Below, one piece after another: positions 23,772 to 31,959 of a DNA stretch of 38,301 nucleotides. The notes under the pieces are model-generated. The model saw only the letters and a list, made by a program, of their open reading frames with translations. It had not been told where the DNA came from and did no database searches. The stretch's first letter is position 1, and every line of letters starts with the position of its first letter. Position numbers and translations under genes: made by a program. This DNA comes from Lachnospiraceae bacterium. GTDB lineage: Bacteria; Bacillota; Clostridia; Lachnospirales; Lachnospiraceae. The stretch lies in the NCBI GenBank assembly GCA_009774625.1, contig VSOB01000031.1:1-38301 (forward strand), read 5' to 3'.

Positions 23772-24212
23772 TTATTCCTCCCACCATTCGGGTTCTATCT
23801 CCTGATAGGCAAAACGCGTCTTATCATCGTCTCCGGCATATGGGCCCTGCTTGATCTCATACATCTCCATATCCTCGATCACTTCAAATCCGTGTCCTCC
23901 CGATGCCAATAAAATAACATCTCCTTGTTCCAGCAGATAACTCTTTAAATATGCCTTTTCATCTGTATAAAAATCCACACGCAGTTTCCCGGTCTTTATA
24001 ACCAGAACTTCCTGCGTCATATGTACCTGCCTGCGCACTGCATTATGCACATGAGGATCTATCAGCTTTCCTGTTGGATGCTTCATATACGCAAGCTGCT
24101 GAGAATACTCGTCAGGCGTGAAAAATTCAATCCCTTCCCGCGAATAATCTGCTTTGATAATAATTGCCAATGTCTCTCCCGCAGGATCTTTAATAATAAC
24201 CGGTCTGCTCAT
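23772..24212 (-). CDS. Cupin-fold protein of a glycan operon
   Basis: A 146-aa protein with a cupin-like beta barrel: DPHVHNAVRRQVHMTQEVLVIKTGKLRVDFYTDE (~52-86) and LLEQGDVILLASGGHGFEVIEDMEMYEIKQGPY (~93-125). The first motif keeps His residues and Glu-Val-Leu with G-x-x-x-x-x, and the second keeps the G-D-V-x-x-x-x-x-x-x-H-G pattern. Such proteins beside DegT aminotransferases may be isomerases or binding partners in sugar modification. It starts with AGGAGATATGAG before the ATG and ends one base before the aminotransferase, so the two are coupled. Function beyond the fold is inferred. Confidence 0.75.
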   Translation of the reverse strand: MSRPVIIKDPAGETLAIIIKADYSREGIEFFTPDEYSQQLAYMKHPTGKLIDPHVHNAVRRQVHMTQEVLVIKTGKLRVDFYTDEKAYLKSYLLEQGDVILLASGGHGFEVIEDMEMYEIKQGPYAGDDDKTRFAYQEIEPEWWEE

Positions 24213-24226
24213 CTCATATCTCCTTG

Positions 24227-25285
24227 CTATACCCTGATATCCTGTATCAATACTGAAAAAATACCATCCATATAGTGGGAACGGTTTTTCAGGATCTCAC
24301 CCAGTTCTTTTCGTTTCGTGAGGTAATGCCAGATTTCCAGATGCTTATACGCATAAGCCTCCCACGTCCAGTCTGCCACAGAAGCTATGTTCTTTTCTCT
24401 TTCATATAAAATCTGATCCAATATATTTACAAAATCTCTTACCGTCTCACCGTAGTAAGAATTTGCCCCTTTCGCATCCAGATGATATCCCTGCGGAGTC
24501 ACAATCGTCCCAATCCCTGCTGCCAGAGCATCCACATATCCCATGGAACCCTCGTCAAATCCATAATAAATATAATAATCCAGACTGGGTATCAGTTTGA
24601 CATAAGTATCATAATCAAAGTCCGGATAATATTCTGTTTCAAACCCCAACGCTCTTATCTTTTCTACGATCTCATCCCATCCTCCGCCCATTATTTTAAA
24701 GCAGAAGTAATCCGGATTGATCTGTTCACAGATATCTACGATCATATTCGGATTTTTTCGGTGATCCGGATAATTTCTGTGTGTGATCCCAAGCACAAAT
24801 TTTTTCGGTTTTATGATGCCGTCATGGGCGGGATTGATATAGCACAGTTTTTTTCTGTCAACACCCTCTCTGGTAAGCCTGTCCATCGTTTCTTTTGACA
24901 TACACACCTCCATGGCTCCCTGTCCTGTCTGGCGCTTGATAATATCCAGCTTGAACTGGGAATCCACATGGGTTACCATGACGGTTGTCCTGTCATTTAA
25001 CCGCTCTTTTACATTCATATAAGCGATATGATGATTGACATCCGCCCTCTCATCCCTGTTCTCACCGACTGTCACCGTAATTCCCATCGCTTCAAGACAC
25101 TCTTTCATTTTCAGGGCAAATTTTCCCAATATCCATGACTTATTTACGTCCAGACACACAATATGCACATGGAAGGATCCATACTCCTTTGTATCTGCCT
25201 GATATTTATATTTATCTTTGAACAAACGAAAAGACACTCTGTTCCGGAAAACTCTCGCCTTTTTTATAATATTATAATCTGTCAT
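24227..25285 (-). CDS. GT4-like glycosyltransferase
   Basis: A 352-aa protein. VHIVCLDVNKSWILGKFALKMKECLEAMGITVTVG (~40-74) is a Rossmann-type entry. KFVLGITHRNYPDHRKNPNMIVDICEQI and YFCFKIMGGGWDEIVEKIRALGFETEYYPDF mark the C-terminal donor domain. YIYYGFDEGSMGYVDALAAGIGTIVTPQGYHLDAKG contains the E-G-x-x-x-x-x-x-A-L-A-A-G-x-x-x-I pattern of glycosyltransferase family 4. It should transfer a sugar in a surface glycan pathway; donor and acceptor are unknown. It is the first gene after the promoter at 25417-25445, and GGAAAGGAAACAGG precedes the ATG. Confidence 0.78.
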   Translation of the reverse strand: MTDYNIIKKARVFRNRVSFRLFKDKYKYQADTKEYGSFHVHIVCLDVNKSWILGKFALKMKECLEAMGITVTVGENRDERADVNHHIAYMNVKERLNDRTTVMVTHVDSQFKLDIIKRQTGQGAMEVCMSKETMDRLTREGVDRKKLCYINPAHDGIIKPKKFVLGITHRNYPDHRKNPNMIVDICEQINPDYFCFKIMGGGWDEIVEKIRALGFETEYYPDFDYDTYVKLIPSLDYYIYYGFDEGSMGYVDALAAGIGTIVTPQGYHLDAKGANSYYGETVRDFVNILDQILYEREKNIASVADWTWEAYAYKHLEIWHYLTKRKELGEILKNRSHYMDGIFSVLIQDIRV

Positions 25286-25416
25286 CGTCCTGTTTCCTTT
25301 CCATCATATACGTCCACATGGCTTTCCATTTTCAGACTTTTCGCCGTTTCTTCGTTGATCAAATCATCTCATATCAAACGCATGCTTATCGACAGTTTCA
25401 ATCATTAAATGAATAG

Positions 25417-25445
25417 ATTATAACATTACATTCCATAAAGTACAA
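25417..25445 (-). promoter_or_regulatory. Promoter of the glycosyltransferase-cupin-aminotransferase operon
   Basis: Minus-strand TTGTAC (25440-25445), 17-bp spacer, and a perfect TATAAT (25417-25422), about 130 bp before the glycosyltransferase start. A dyad, CAATGTT-9 bp-AACATTG (25443-25465), overlaps the -35 and may be a repressor site. Confidence 0.65.
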
Positions 25446-25490
25446 TGTTTTATATTATAACATTGGTTTGTCAAAACATATTAAATTTTC

Positions 25491-25709
25491 CTAAAAATTT
25501 TTTTCAAACTCACGCATAAAGTCAACCAGATGCTGTACGCCCTCTATCGGCATAGCATTATACAAACTCGCCCGGCATCTTCATAAGTGTGCGTAAATCC
25601 TGCTCTGTTTCATCAAGCCTTTATAGTCTGACATTTCATCTGCCGCTTCCCGTAAGACCGGTTCCGGCAAAACAGCCGGACCTGCAGAAAAATTATATAC
25701 ATTTCTCAT
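25491..25709 (-). pseudogene. serC: Remnant of serC (phosphoserine aminotransferase), internal deletion
   Basis: On the minus strand an ATG at 25707-25709, with GGGAGG 8 nt upstream, opens MRNVYNFSAGPAVLPEPV then LREAADEMSDYKGLMKQ. This is the signature start of phosphoserine aminotransferase (NFSAGPAxLP...L). The frame then hits a stop. In another frame the sequence continues RASLYNAMPIEGVQHLVD, FMREFEKNF and a TAG at 25491. That is the signature C-terminus of the same enzyme (R-A-S-x-Y-N-A-M-P-x-E-G-V). About 300 central residues are missing, so the serine-biosynthesis enzyme has been deleted, leaving its two ends and ribosome site. It lies 42 bp after the second DegT gene. Confidence 0.85.
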
Positions 25710-25751
25710 TCAAAAACCTCCCGAACTTCCATTCTGTCCGCAGCGTTTATT

Positions 25752-26882
25752 TTACTGCTGCCGGAACTGTTTTCTCACAGTTTCTATAATGCGTTCCATA
25801 TCCTCTTTTGTATTTTTAATATCACTTGGCAGACATAGCCCTCTGTTAAAAATATCTTCGCTTACGCTCATCCCATCCTCTGTCTGAATAAAATCATAGC
25901 CCTGAAATACAGGCTGCAGATGCATCGGTTTCCATATCGGTCTTGTTTCAATGCCTTCCGCTTCCAGGGCATCCATAACCTGCGTTGGCGTTACATTGCT
26001 GTCAGATGAAATCGTCATGCAGGATAGCCAGTTGTTATCAACCCCTTCCCTGTTCAACGGATTCATTTCTATCTCTTCTATATCAGAAAAGGCTTTTTGA
26101 TACGTTTTATAAATTTCCCGCTTCTTTTGGATATGCTCCTCAATATGCCGCATCTGCCCGCACCCTATCCCGGCAACAACATTTGACATCCTGTAATTAT
26201 AGCCAATCGCAGAATGCTGATAATGCCTGGCCCGGTCACGGGCCTGGCTGGACAAAAACCGGGCCTTATCCACATCTTTTTCCTGCTGTGCAACCAGGAT
26301 GCCTCCGCCCGAAGTCGTAATAATTTTGTTGCCATTAAACGAATAAATCCCATACGCTCCGAACGTCCCTGTCATTTTCCCTTTATATGTCGTCCCCAGC
26401 GATTCCGCCGCATCTTCTATCAAGGGAACATGATGCTCTTTGCAAACAGCGCATATTTCATCCATATTTGCTGAGGTGCCGTACAAATGCACCGCTATGA
26501 CAGCCGCCGGATGCGGATATTTTTCAAACGCTTTCCTCAATGCTGCGGCATCCATATTCCATGTATCACGCTCTGAATCAATAAAAACAGGAACCGCCTT
26601 CTCGTATCTGACCGGATTCACACTTGCCGCAAAGGTCAGGGAAGGAACAAACACAATATCATTTTCCCTTACACCCGCTAAAATAACCGCCAGATGCAGC
26701 GCCGCCGTTCCTGACGAAAGCGCGGCACAGGAAGATACCCCCGCATAAGCTGCCACTGTATTCTCAAATTCATCTACATTTGGCCCTAACGGCGCAATCC
26801 AGTTCGTTTCGAACGCTTTTTGGATATACTGCTGCTCCTCCGTATGCATGGTAGGAGTCGCCAAAAGAATTTTTTTCACCAT
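25752..26882 (-). CDS. DegT/DnrJ/EryC1/StrS-family PLP aminotransferase, second copy
   Basis: About 376 aa from the ATG at 26882 (MVKKILLATPTM), chosen because AAAGGAAAAG lies ~10 nt upstream and the family usually begins here; the frame is open to 26942. LSSGTAALHLAV (~56-67), LIEDAAES with Asp157, and YSFNGNKIITTSGGG with the PLP Lys186 are the family motifs. It is about 35-40% like the other DegT copy by eye and so probably acts on a different sugar or step. It is followed by the serC remnant and sits 66 bp after the LysE gene, so its operon is uncertain. Sequences of this subtype often belong to UDP-amino-sugar or flagellin/pilin glycan pathways. Confidence 0.88.
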   Translation of the reverse strand: MVKKILLATPTMHTEEQQYIQKAFETNWIAPLGPNVDEFENTVAAYAGVSSCAALSSGTAALHLAVILAGVRENDIVFVPSLTFAASVNPVRYEKAVPVFIDSERDTWNMDAAALRKAFEKYPHPAAVIAVHLYGTSANMDEICAVCKEHHVPLIEDAAESLGTTYKGKMTGTFGAYGIYSFNGNKIITTSGGGILVAQQEKDVDKARFLSSQARDRARHYQHSAIGYNYRMSNVVAGIGCGQMRHIEEHIQKKREIYKTYQKAFSDIEEIEMNPLNREGVDNNWLSCMTISSDSNVTPTQVMDALEAEGIETRPIWKPMHLQPVFQGYDFIQTEDGMSVSEDIFNRGLCLPSDIKNTKEDMERIIETVRKQFRQQ

Positions 26883-26948
26883 TACACCACTTTTCCTTTC
26901 TATAACCTGCCTTGTAAATATTCCATTTCGTATTTTGGCCAATCCCTC

Positions 26949-27533
26949 CTATTGCAACATGCTGTATACACACTCTGCCAAAATCAAAGCGAGAATCATG
27001 TTAATTGCCCTGTAATATTTTTCATATGCTTTCTGCATCAGTACCCCCACTGCGACCCAGCTAAGGGTTGCAATCGTTCCAATCGTGGCTATGACCATCT
27101 CAGCCAGTAGCAAAACCCATAAAGAATCGCTGTAATCCGTGATGTACCCTGTCAATGCAGTAATTCCGAATAAATAGATTTTTACATTGATAAACTGCAG
27201 TAAAAATCCTTTCATAAAGGATGCCTGCTTTTCCACAGTGTTTGCAGCCGGTTTGCTCAGCGCAATATGGACTGCCAGCCATAAAATATAAACAGCGCCT
27301 ATATATTTCATGATACCGGGCACATCCGGTAAAAAAGTACTTACTCCAAACACAAAAACAGCGCATATGACCTGCACCACATAATATCCTGCAAATATTC
27401 CCCAGAAAAGCCGTCTCCCTTTTTTATATCCATAATTCGTTGCTGTATTTAACGCCAGTATATTTCCCGGTCCCGGCGTAAAAGCATTGATAGCAGAATA
27501 GATAAAAAAATTACCTAATACATAACCCGACAT
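26949..27533 (-). CDS. LysE/RhtB-family exporter
   Basis: A 194-aa membrane protein with about six hydrophobic helices. NFFIYSAINAFTPGPGNILALNTATNYGYKKGRRLFWGIFAGYYVV (~8-53) has the diagnostic T-P-G-P-x-x-x of LysE/RhtB exporters. These proteins export amino acids such as lysine, threonine or homoserine derivatives, or other small metabolites. AAAGGGGG lies before the ATG. A LysR regulator is encoded just upstream in the same direction, with a palindromic site between them, so the regulator probably senses the exported compound. Substrate unknown. Confidence 0.85.
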   Translation of the reverse strand: MSGYVLGNFFIYSAINAFTPGPGNILALNTATNYGYKKGRRLFWGIFAGYYVVQVICAVFVFGVSTFLPDVPGIMKYIGAVYILWLAVHIALSKPAANTVEKQASFMKGFLLQFINVKIYLFGITALTGYITDYSDSLWVLLLAEMVIATIGTIATLSWVAVGVLMQKAYEKYYRAINMILALILAECVYSMLQ

Positions 27534-27553
27534 TTTTATGCCCCCTTTCCGTT

Positions 27554-27582
27554 TCTATATCTTAGCACGAAACGTTATGTAA
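27554..27582 (-). promoter_or_regulatory. Candidate promoter of the LysE exporter gene
   Basis: Minus-strand TTACAT (27577-27582), 17 bp, TATAGA (27554-27559). The -10 is ~20 bp before the ATG, and the palindrome at 27611-27627 lies ~30 bp upstream of the -35, the usual LysR activator position. Confidence 0.45.
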
Positions 27583-27610
27583 CAGGTAATATCTGTTTTA
27601 TATGCTGTTG

Positions 27611-27627
27611 CATAGGCTGAGCCTATG
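27611..27627. promoter_or_regulatory. Candidate LysR operator
   Basis: CATAGGC-TGA-GCCTATG is a perfect 7-bp dyad with a 3-bp centre, between the lysR stop and the LysE start. Its size and symmetry suit a LysR recognition site. No T-tract follows on either strand, so it is not a terminator. Confidence 0.55.
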
Positions 27628-27633
27628 TTCTGC

Positions 27634-28533
27634 TTATTTCTGATACTGTCTCAAAGCATCCACATAAATCTCTCCCAATTCTGACAGCTCTTTGTCCTTA
27701 TTGAGTATGTATCCGATATGCATCACCTCATCTTCCTCCAGAGGGATAGAAACGATGGAATCCCCTTGCAGATATTTAGGGAAAATACCGCTTGAAATGG
27801 TGTACCCATCCAGTCCAATCATCAGATTCACAATCGCTGCACGATCACTGACCTTAATACTTCTTTCAACAGGTTCGTTGCTGAAAAGTTCCTCAGCGAA
27901 ATGAGAAGATTCATAAGTTCCCTGCACAAAACCCAGCCGTGGATATGGTTTCAGATCATCCAGCCTGACCGATGCACATTTTGCCAGCGGGTGATCTTTG
28001 CTGATAAAGATATGAGGCGTTGTCGTAAACAATTCAAAAAAGTTCAGATTATATTCTTCAAACAGCTTCCTCAGTACATTTTCATTGCTGTTGCAAAGAT
28101 AAAGGATTCCCAGATCGCTGAACCTGTTTCGTACATCTTCCACAATCTGATGCGTCTGCGTTTCATTCAGGATAAACTCAAACCGTTCCTGTCCAAAACG
28201 CTGTATCAATTCCACAAACGCATTTGTCGTAAACGTATAGTGCTGGGTGGAAACGCAAAATCGCTGTTTTGCAGGCTTTTTGTCAATATATTTTGACTCC
28301 AGAAGTTCCATCTGCTGCACCACCTGCCTTGCATACCCTAAAAACTCCATGCCCTCCTTCGTCAGTGCCACGCCTGCCCGGCAGCGGCTGAAAATCGTTA
28401 TGCCGGATTCCTTTTCCACTTCTTTGACCGCACCGGAAAGACTCGGCTGAGAAAGATACAGCTCTTTTGCCGCTTCTGTAATGGAACCCCTTTCCGCAAC
28501 GATTATCATATATTTTAATTGCTGTAGTGTCAT
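27634..28533 (-). CDS. LysR-family transcriptional regulator
   Basis: About 299 aa from the ATG at 28533 (MTLQQLKYM), chosen because GGGAGGAAAC lies directly before it. The upstream in-frame ATG at 28545 overlaps that ribosome site. The winged helix is at ~1-60 (MTLQQLKYMIIVAERGSITEAAKELYLSQPSLSGAVKEVEKESGITIFSR), the typical LysR HTH. Residues ~88-299 form the periplasmic-binding-like effector domain (FVSTQHYTF... HIFISKDHPLAKCASVRLDDLKPYPRL). It likely activates or represses the downstream LysE gene through the dyad at 27611-27627. The ligand is not predictable. Confidence 0.92.
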   Translation of the reverse strand: MTLQQLKYMIIVAERGSITEAAKELYLSQPSLSGAVKEVEKESGITIFSRCRAGVALTKEGMEFLGYARQVVQQMELLESKYIDKKPAKQRFCVSTQHYTFTTNAFVELIQRFGQERFEFILNETQTHQIVEDVRNRFSDLGILYLCNSNENVLRKLFEEYNLNFFELFTTTPHIFISKDHPLAKCASVRLDDLKPYPRLGFVQGTYESSHFAEELFSNEPVERSIKVSDRAAIVNLMIGLDGYTISSGIFPKYLQGDSIVSIPLEEDEVMHIGYILNKDKELSELGEIYVDALRQYQK

Positions 28534-28758
28534 GTTTCCTCCCATCCGGGCAATCCAATCATGCTTTTATCATAGCATGGCGCTTTTCAGACAGCCGTCA
28601 AAAAACATTATCACAGTCACGCAATAAACTAAGCATAATCCACATAGCTCCGATTGCCGGCAGTGGAATCCACAGGTCACTCAGTAATCGCACATTGTGT
28701 CCCTTTCAGCACATCTTCTGCCAGACTACTCCCGTCCGTCTTTCAACCGTTTCCCGCA

Positions 28759-30231
28759 TCATTCGGAAAGCTGGCGCTTTCTTGCAGTCCGGATCACCTG
28801 GTTCACCGCCGCCTCAGCATGTGTGGGCAAGTTCCCGGAAGTTTGGACGTCTGTCCCGGATTCCGTTCCTTTTATCCCACTGTCAAAAGTATTCAGTGCG
28901 TATCTTGCCAGCAATCCGGAAACACGTCCCCGCTCTATGGAATCTTCCGCACCAAATACGATAACTACCAGATCATGCTCCATGGTTCCGTCGTCCGCAG
29001 TCAGAGATGTCACCAGACAGGCCCCTGCTCTGTTGGTCGTTCCGGTTTTCAGGCCGGTGGCTTCCGGCAGATTGCGCAGAAGCGGGTTTGTATTGCGCAC
29101 TTCAAAGTCAAGAGAGTCCAGAGTGGCTTCTTTCAGAGATGTGATGTCCGTAATCTGAGGATACACGTTCAAAAGGTAAGAGACCAGCCGGAACATATCC
29201 TCTGCACTCATGCTATTCTGACGCTTTACAGGAATGAAATCCTCCGTGTAGGAGGGCAGACCATTGCTGTTATAAAAAATCGTCTGAGAAAGTCCCAGTT
29301 CCTGCGCTTTTTCATTCATCATTTGGACAAAAGCCTCTTCCGAACCAGCGACAGATTCGGCCAGGCACAATGCGCATTCGTTGCTAGACGGCAAAAGAGC
29401 CCCCACCAAAAGCTCCTGTACGGAAATCTGTTCTCCGGCTTTCAGAGGAACCACCCCATCGCCTGAAACGGCCAGTGACTGTACTGCGCCAGAAACCGTC
29501 ACTTGCTCATCAAGAGTAAGCTGCCCTGCCGAGACGGCCTCCATAGTCAAAAGGCACGTCATAAGTTTTGAGGTGCTGGCTATAGGGTAAGGCGTATCAG
29601 ACTGATACTGATAGTATATTTCCCCGGTCGTGGCATCCCCTGCCAGCACGCTGTTGACCCCGTTAAAATACCCGGCTTCTTCCAAGTCAGCAGGGGAGAG
29701 GCCGAAAGGCTCCTGTGTATGAATCTGCAGGGAGCCTGCCGACGGAACGGTAACGTACACGTCCAGAATCATAGCCAAATCCGCTGCCATCATGAAACAA
29801 TCGTAATCCCCGGAAGGCATCTGCATAATCAGCGTATAGTAAAATACCGTTTCTCCATTTACTTTAAATTCATTTCTCCGTAAAGCGATATCCACCGGTC
29901 CGCTGCTTTCCCAGGGAATATTTTCCACTCCCACAGGCGTGTAGACACTGCCCGGATTCAGAGAAACGGCACTGCCCGTTATATCCAGTGAGAACGATTG
30001 AGACGTATCCTTAAGAAGCATGGCTATGTCCCGCAAAGAGAGATATGTATTATCATCATAGCTATAATCCAGCGTTTTTACAGTGCCTGCGCCGCCGGTG
30101 TCTGTATGAACCCGGCAGATGCCTGGGATTTCGAAACTTGCGTCTGCCCGGATGCCTAGTAAAATGAAACAGATCAGAATTGCGGACAATATCAATATAA
30201 TGGAACCTGTTTTCTGCAAAATCGTTTTCAT
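28759..30231 (-). CDS. D-alanyl-D-alanine carboxypeptidase, peptidase S11 (PBP5/DacF type)
   Basis: About 490 aa from the ATG at 30231 (MKTILQK), chosen because AAAGGGAG lies 6 nt before it; an upstream TTG at 30252 overlaps the stop of the previous gene. A signal or anchor helix (~11-29) is followed by a copper-amine-oxidase-like N-terminal module (~45-165, with DNTYLSLRDIAMLL). The S11 domain shows all three motifs: ASTSK (Ser219, Lys222), SSN (282-284) and KTG (395-397). The enzyme trims the terminal D-Ala from peptidoglycan stem peptides outside the membrane. The end is basic (TARKRQLSE). It is probably co-transcribed with the upstream anchored protein. Confidence 0.92.
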   Translation of the reverse strand: MKTILQKTGSIILILSAILICFILLGIRADASFEIPGICRVHTDTGGAGTVKTLDYSYDDNTYLSLRDIAMLLKDTSQSFSLDITGSAVSLNPGSVYTPVGVENIPWESSGPVDIALRRNEFKVNGETVFYYTLIMQMPSGDYDCFMMAADLAMILDVYVTVPSAGSLQIHTQEPFGLSPADLEEAGYFNGVNSVLAGDATTGEIYYQYQSDTPYPIASTSKLMTCLLTMEAVSAGQLTLDEQVTVSGAVQSLAVSGDGVVPLKAGEQISVQELLVGALLPSSNECALCLAESVAGSEEAFVQMMNEKAQELGLSQTIFYNSNGLPSYTEDFIPVKRQNSMSAEDMFRLVSYLLNVYPQITDITSLKEATLDSLDFEVRNTNPLLRNLPEATGLKTGTTNRAGACLVTSLTADDGTMEHDLVVIVFGAEDSIERGRVSGLLARYALNTFDSGIKGTESGTDVQTSGNLPTHAEAAVNQVIRTARKRQLSE

Positions 30232-30248
30232 GAACGCTCCCTTTCCAC

Positions 30249-30980
30249 TCAATTTTCGGGTTGTTGCAGGGTGTATATTACAGAATCCTCATCCAGAGAA
30301 AAACCGCCGGGGACAGAACCGATTTCTTCGGACAGAATCAGACTGGACTCTTTTCGGATATAATATTCCACCCTTGTAGCGTCAGACCCGCCGCTGTCAA
30401 ACTGTCTGGTCAGAATGTCCTCCGCCGTCTCATAAGTGCCGCTGCCGTCATAGTGTGCCTGTAACTCTTCCAGGGGCGGCAACAGCTCCGGACCATAAGA
30501 CATCAGATAAGCATCTGTGGACATCCCGAATGTTTCGGTTACAAGAGCCTCCATCGCTTCCCCGTCCATACTGCCCGTATAACCTGCCATGGAAAGCCGC
30601 TCCGCCAGAAGTTCATGAAACGATGCGGCAAGCGCCTCATAGGCAGCCTGCCTGCAGGCGTCATAGCTTTCCTGCACCACATTGCAATGGAAAGTCCCCT
30701 TCGAAAGGGAGGTTTGTTCAAACGTCAAATTGACCTGTATGGTCAATTCCTGCATGCAGACCTCCATCTCCTCCAGAGTAACGAAAACGCCTTCTATGTC
30801 CTGCAGCCAGCTAAAAGCTGTGACAGCCGCCTGCTGCGTCATGTCCAGATTGGTCGTCCACTCCCCTGAAAGCTCACTGACATCTGATGTAAAAAAATGC
30901 AAATACGCCAAAAAAGCAGTGGAAGCGCTTAAGGTTAAAAATATTAAAGTAAATACAACATTTTTTATGGTTTTTTTCAT
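30249..30980 (-). CDS. Membrane-anchored protein of unknown function in a cell-wall operon
   Basis: A 243-aa protein with a basic start and one membrane helix (VVFTLIFLTLSASTAFLAYLHFF, ~8-30). The rest is external, mainly helical and acidic, with a few Cys. Segments such as ASFHELLAERLSMAGYT, MEALVTETFGMSTDAYLMSYG and TLEEMEVCMQELTIQVNLTF give no family I can name. AGGAAG precedes the ATG. It stops 18 bp before the D-Ala carboxypeptidase start, so a partner role at the cell wall is plausible; that is inferred from position only. Confidence 0.7.
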   Translation of the reverse strand: MKKTIKNVVFTLIFLTLSASTAFLAYLHFFTSDVSELSGEWTTNLDMTQQAAVTAFSWLQDIEGVFVTLEEMEVCMQELTIQVNLTFEQTSLSKGTFHCNVVQESYDACRQAAYEALAASFHELLAERLSMAGYTGSMDGEAMEALVTETFGMSTDAYLMSYGPELLPPLEELQAHYDGSGTYETAEDILTRQFDSGGSDATRVEYYIRKESSLILSEEIGSVPGGFSLDEDSVIYTLQQPEN

Positions 30981-30995
30981 AGTATCTTCCTGATT

Positions 30996-31181
30996 TTATC
31001 TAATCGTGATATCATATCTGCCGTTCCAATCTCCCGGCCATTGTACGAGCTGCCGTCGGCCCCGGTATCCCAAAAGGCTCTTTATGGCCGGTAAACTGTA
31101 AAACATGTTCCTGCTCACTCCCGTTACATAGTTTTCTCCTGCCATCTGCGTATCAAACAAGCAGAAAAAACGGATACCCAT
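30996..31181 (-). CDS. Small 61-aa ORF, possible leader or remnant
   Basis: An ATG frame of 61 codons with GAAGG ~6 nt upstream, ending 15 bp before the anchored-protein start. It encodes FYSLPAIKSLLGYRGRRQLV and ends WPGDWNGRYDITIR. I know no family for it. Either a small coupled protein, the tail of a lost gene, or a chance frame in a 5' leader. Low certainty. Confidence 0.3.
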   Translation of the reverse strand: MGIRFFCLFDTQMAGENYVTGVSRNMFYSLPAIKSLLGYRGRRQLVQWPGDWNGRYDITIR

Positions 31182-31212
31182 TCAGCCTTCAGAAAGCATT
31201 TAACTGCTTTTT

Positions 31213-31240
31213 ATTCTATCACAAACTTATATGTGCGCAA
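31213..31240 (-). promoter_or_regulatory. Candidate promoter for the cell-wall operon
   Basis: Minus-strand TTGCGC (31235-31240), 16 bp, TAGAAT (31213-31218), about 30 bp before the 61-aa ORF and ~230 bp before the first well-supported gene. Confidence 0.4.
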
Positions 31241-31351
31241 ACAATAATTTCTTTTGTCTGCATATATTTCATTCACACAACAGTCCACACTTTCGCTAAA
31301 AAAAGTAAGAGGTATCACTGATTATGAAAAATTGATCTGCACCTGCAATAT

Positions 31352-31394
31352 CCCAAAACAAAAGACCACAGCCTTTTCATCGAAAAAGCCGTGG
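31352..31394 (-). terminator. Rho-independent terminator, leftward
   Basis: On the minus strand a 13-bp stem (31366-31394; CCACGGCTTTTTC pairing with GAAAAGGCTGTGG, two G-U pairs) with a 3-nt loop is followed by TCTTTTGTTTTGG. The nearest upstream leftward gene, KilA-N, ends 566 bp away, so it may end an untranslated transcript. Confidence 0.7.
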
Positions 31395-31517
31395 CCCTGT
31401 GGCCCTTCTATTGCTTTCTTTTGGTGTATTTAAAATTAACGCACAATAAATCCTTTATTCGACAACATATATGCCAAAACAAAGTGCTCATTCCCCATAA
31501 ACCGACTCACTTCTACA

Positions 31518-31640
31518 CCGGCAGACTCTCCTCCACACAAAGCGCCCCATACCCCGCGTGTGTCAAGTTATTGTCACAAACTTTTTTCACTTTTTTTAAG
31601 CAAAATCCCCACAACCCGCATAACTTCGTGGGGCGTGTGG
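31518..31640. repeat. 123-bp direct repeat, copy A
   Basis: Identical base for base to 33065-33187, starting CCGGCAGACTC and ending GGGGCGTGTGG. Similarity continues, more diverged, ~75 bp to the left and ~50 bp to the right. Inside, CCACACAAAGCGCCCC near the left and GGGGCGTGTGG at the right end are imperfect inverted complements, and CCCCAC...GTGGGG forms a smaller hairpin. Confidence 0.9.
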
Positions 31641-31959
31641 TTCGCTAATGCTAAGTGGGTCAGAATTGACGGTGAATTAGTGTCAAGTAAAAAAGTCTGT
31701 CACAGATACCTTGTATATTGCAACCTCCTTTCTCCTCTTTCAAATTTTCTGTTAATAACTACCTGATTATTATTTACACATAATCCTGTATACAAAGATC
31801 TACTACTCTTTCCACAGAATGTGGTATACCGGCTTCTCGCATTGATTTATCAAGTCTCTCTTTTTAAACAATCCACCTTTGCATATATGGCTGATTACTG
31901 TGATATCGATTTCCCATATCACTTCAAGCTAAACAATATTTAAACATCATACTTGTATA

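Larger units (their letters stand above)
31182..31959. other. Gene-free AT-rich stretch with repeat copy A and a terminator
   Basis: No convincing gene on either strand over ~780 bp. It holds the promoter at 31213-31240, the terminator at 31352-31394 and repeat copy A (31518-31640). The remainder (~31680-31959) shows only short frames, such as a minus-strand tail reading MREAGIPHSVERVVDLCIQD, possibly a decayed gene end. Confidence 0.5.

Noticed and set aside
31612..31632. ATAACTTCG in the direct repeat looks like part of a loxP arm
   Set aside because: Only nine bases match and there is no inverted partner at the right spacing, so it is probably chance.
31791..31880. Short minus-strand frame ending IPHSVERVVDLCIQDYV
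   Set aside because: It has only a ~23-codon tail after an in-frame stop and no start signal. It may be a decayed gene end but cannot be assigned.
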